A DNA stretch of 37,185 nt from Clostridia bacterium (GTDB lineage: Bacteria; Bacillota; Clostridia; Christensenellales; Borkfalkiaceae), in assembly GCA_021205485.1 (NCBI GenBank), contig JAJPXK010000089.1, positions 1-37,185 on the forward strand, in the 5' to 3' direction. Numbering within the stretch: the stretch's first letter is position 1; each line of letters opens with the position of its first letter. Of the stretch, positions 35,542 to 37,185 are shown one piece after another. A program made the position numbers and the translations under genes. The notes under the pieces are model-generated. The model searched no databases and was not told where the DNA came from. It worked only from the letters and a program-made list of their open reading frames with translations.

Positions 35542-35741
35542 AGTAAAGAAAGAGGAATAACTTGGCCTTCCGCGCGCGCTCGCGAGATCCTTCGGCTTCA
35601 TTTCGCTTTGATTTATTCCGCTCAGGATGACGGATGATGAACGCCAACCCCTTGCCGGTAATCGCGGAGTATGCATTTTTTTTGCAAAAGTTTGCAATAT
35701 TATACAAAAATTGCAAAGAAAAAAAATTTTTATTCATACGT

Positions 35742-35770
35742 TTGTCAAAATGATTTAATTTATGTATAAT
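35742..35770 (+). promoter_or_regulatory. Promoter of the aminotransferase gene
   Basis: TTGTCA (35742-35747), 17 bp, TATAAT (35765-35770). Confidence 0.75.
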
Positions 35771-35830
35771 TGAATAGAAAACGAAAAATAGGTTAAAAAT
35801 TAACCTGAAGCTAAGCGAGGATGTGCTGTT

Positions 35831-37039
35831 ATGTCTAAAATTTCAAGCAGAGTATCTACAATATCGCCCTCTATGACTCTCGCTATGTCCGCAAAAGCTG
35901 CGGAACTTAAAGCGGCGGGGGAGAAGGTAATATCTTTCGGCGTAGGCGAACCCGACTTCAATACGCCCGAACACATTGTACAGGCCGCCAAAGACGCTCT
36001 GGACGCGGGCCACACAAAGTATGTCGCGGCCGCGGGGCTTCCCGCCCTTAAAAAGGCCGTGTGCAAAAAGCTAAAAAACGACAACGGGCTTGATTACAAA
36101 CCCTCGCAGATAGTAATATCCAACGGCGCCAAGCACTCTATATTCAACGCCGTATTCGCCACGGTAAACCCCGGCGACGAGGTAATAATACCCGTTCCCT
36201 ACTGGCTAACCTATCCCGAGGTGGTAAAGTGCTGCGGCGGCACGCCTGTATACGTATATTCCTCCCGCGAGAGCGGCTTTAAAGTTACCGCCAAGCAGAT
36301 AGAAAGCGCCGTTACGCCTAAAACCAAGATGCTTATCTTCAACACGCCCTGCAACCCTACGGGCGCCGTGTATACAGAAGAGGAGATCCGTTCCATAGCG
36401 GCGGTGTGCGAAAAGCATGACATACTCGTCTTATCCGACGAAATTTACGAAAAACTCATTTACGGCGATTTCAAACACTTCTCTATAGCGGCTGTTTCGC
36501 CTAAGATGAAGGAGCTTACAATAGTAATAAACGGCGTTTCCAAGTCGTACGCCATGACGGGCTGGAGGCTTGGCTACCTCGCCGCCGCGGACGACATCGC
36601 AAAGGCCATATCGTCTTTCCAGAGCCACGCCACGTCCAACGTAAACACAATGACGCAGTACGCGACCATCGCCGCGCTGGAGGGCCCTACGCAACCTATG
36701 GAAGAGATGGTAAAGGCTTTCGGCGAGAGGCGCGACAGAATGATCGCCATTTTAGAGGATATGAAGGCCCTCGGCCTTGACTACGTAAAACCCGACGGGG
36801 CGTTCTACGTAATGCTGATATGTGACAAGTTCTACGGCAAGTGGTACGACGGCAACCGCATATCGGGCAGCATGGATATGGCAAACCTGCTTTTAACGTA
36901 CGAAAAAGTAGCCTTAACCCCCGGCGCATGCTTCGGCGACGATACCTGCGTAAGGCTTTCGTACGCCCTCTCGTTAGAGGAAATGGAGGAGGGTTTGGCC
37001 CGCATAGCCGACTTCGTAAAGGGAATCAAAGATAATTAA
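35831..37039 (+). CDS. Class I/II pyridoxal-phosphate aminotransferase, aspartate aminotransferase type
   Basis: FGVGEPDFNTPEHI; FNTPCNPTGAVYTEEE; LSDEIYEKLIYGD; NGVSKSYAMTGWRLGY. Confidence 0.95.
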   Translation: MSKISSRVSTISPSMTLAMSAKAAELKAAGEKVISFGVGEPDFNTPEHIVQAAKDALDAGHTKYVAAAGLPALKKAVCKKLKNDNGLDYKPSQIVISNGAKHSIFNAVFATVNPGDEVIIPVPYWLTYPEVVKCCGGTPVYVYSSRESGFKVTAKQIESAVTPKTKMLIFNTPCNPTGAVYTEEEIRSIAAVCEKHDILVLSDEIYEKLIYGDFKHFSIAAVSPKMKELTIVINGVSKSYAMTGWRLGYLAAADDIAKAISSFQSHATSNVNTMTQYATIAALEGPTQPMEEMVKAFGERRDRMIAILEDMKALGLDYVKPDGAFYVMLICDKFYGKWYDGNRISGSMDMANLLLTYEKVALTPGACFGDDTCVRLSYALSLEEMEEGLARIADFVKGIKDN

Positions 37040-37123
37040 GTCTTTTCCTTTCCGCATAATAAGTGAGTCTTTGGAAGACTGAAAAAATAAAAACATAAAA
37101 ATTTAATAAAATTTTAAGAAATG

Positions 37124-37185
37124 TATTGAAATTCCTTCTGTTTCTTGGTAAAATAGATTACACCGCAATAAATTGGAACAGGAGG
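37124..37185 (+). promoter_or_regulatory. Promoter and SD of a gene beginning beyond the window
   Basis: ttgaaa-17-taaaat followed by aggagg at the window end. Confidence 0.55.

Overview
The window looks like a Clostridia-type Firmicutes chromosome segment. A near-complete S10-spc-alpha ribosomal protein superoperon (rpsJ to rplQ, with secY, adk, map, infA and rpoA) spans about 3.5-20.5 kb. It is preceded by a lipoprotein gene and a TetR/MATE efflux pair. It is followed by an accessory stretch: zinc-ribbon TM2 protein, XRE regulators, small membrane protein paralogs, a YfcE-like phosphoesterase, a HAD hydrolase, an ECF-like sigma/membrane-protein pair, and an atypical zinc-MDR protein. Then come rpmE, a DUF1385-PrmC fusion, prfA, a DtxR-like regulator with feoA-feoA-feoB-cysteine-rich protein, and an aspartate aminotransferase. 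The most interesting non-coding signals are: (1) two divergent copies, in opposite orientation, of a ~155-nt element with three stem-loops and compensatory changes (upstream of rpmJ and between prmC and prfA); (2) a feoA 5' leader with two hairpins whose 16-nt loops carry perfectly complementary 7-mers, a possible kissing-loop switch; (3) several genes (prfA, HAD, MDR, dtxR-like, XRE) whose sigma-A-like promoters sit so close to the ATG that leaderless transcripts are predicted; (4) palindromic repeats with covarying hairpins inserted repeatedly into operon junctions, including the ribosomal superoperon; (5) two predicted small RNAs and a predicted attenuator in the S10 leader. All function assignments come from reading the sequence; no database search was run.
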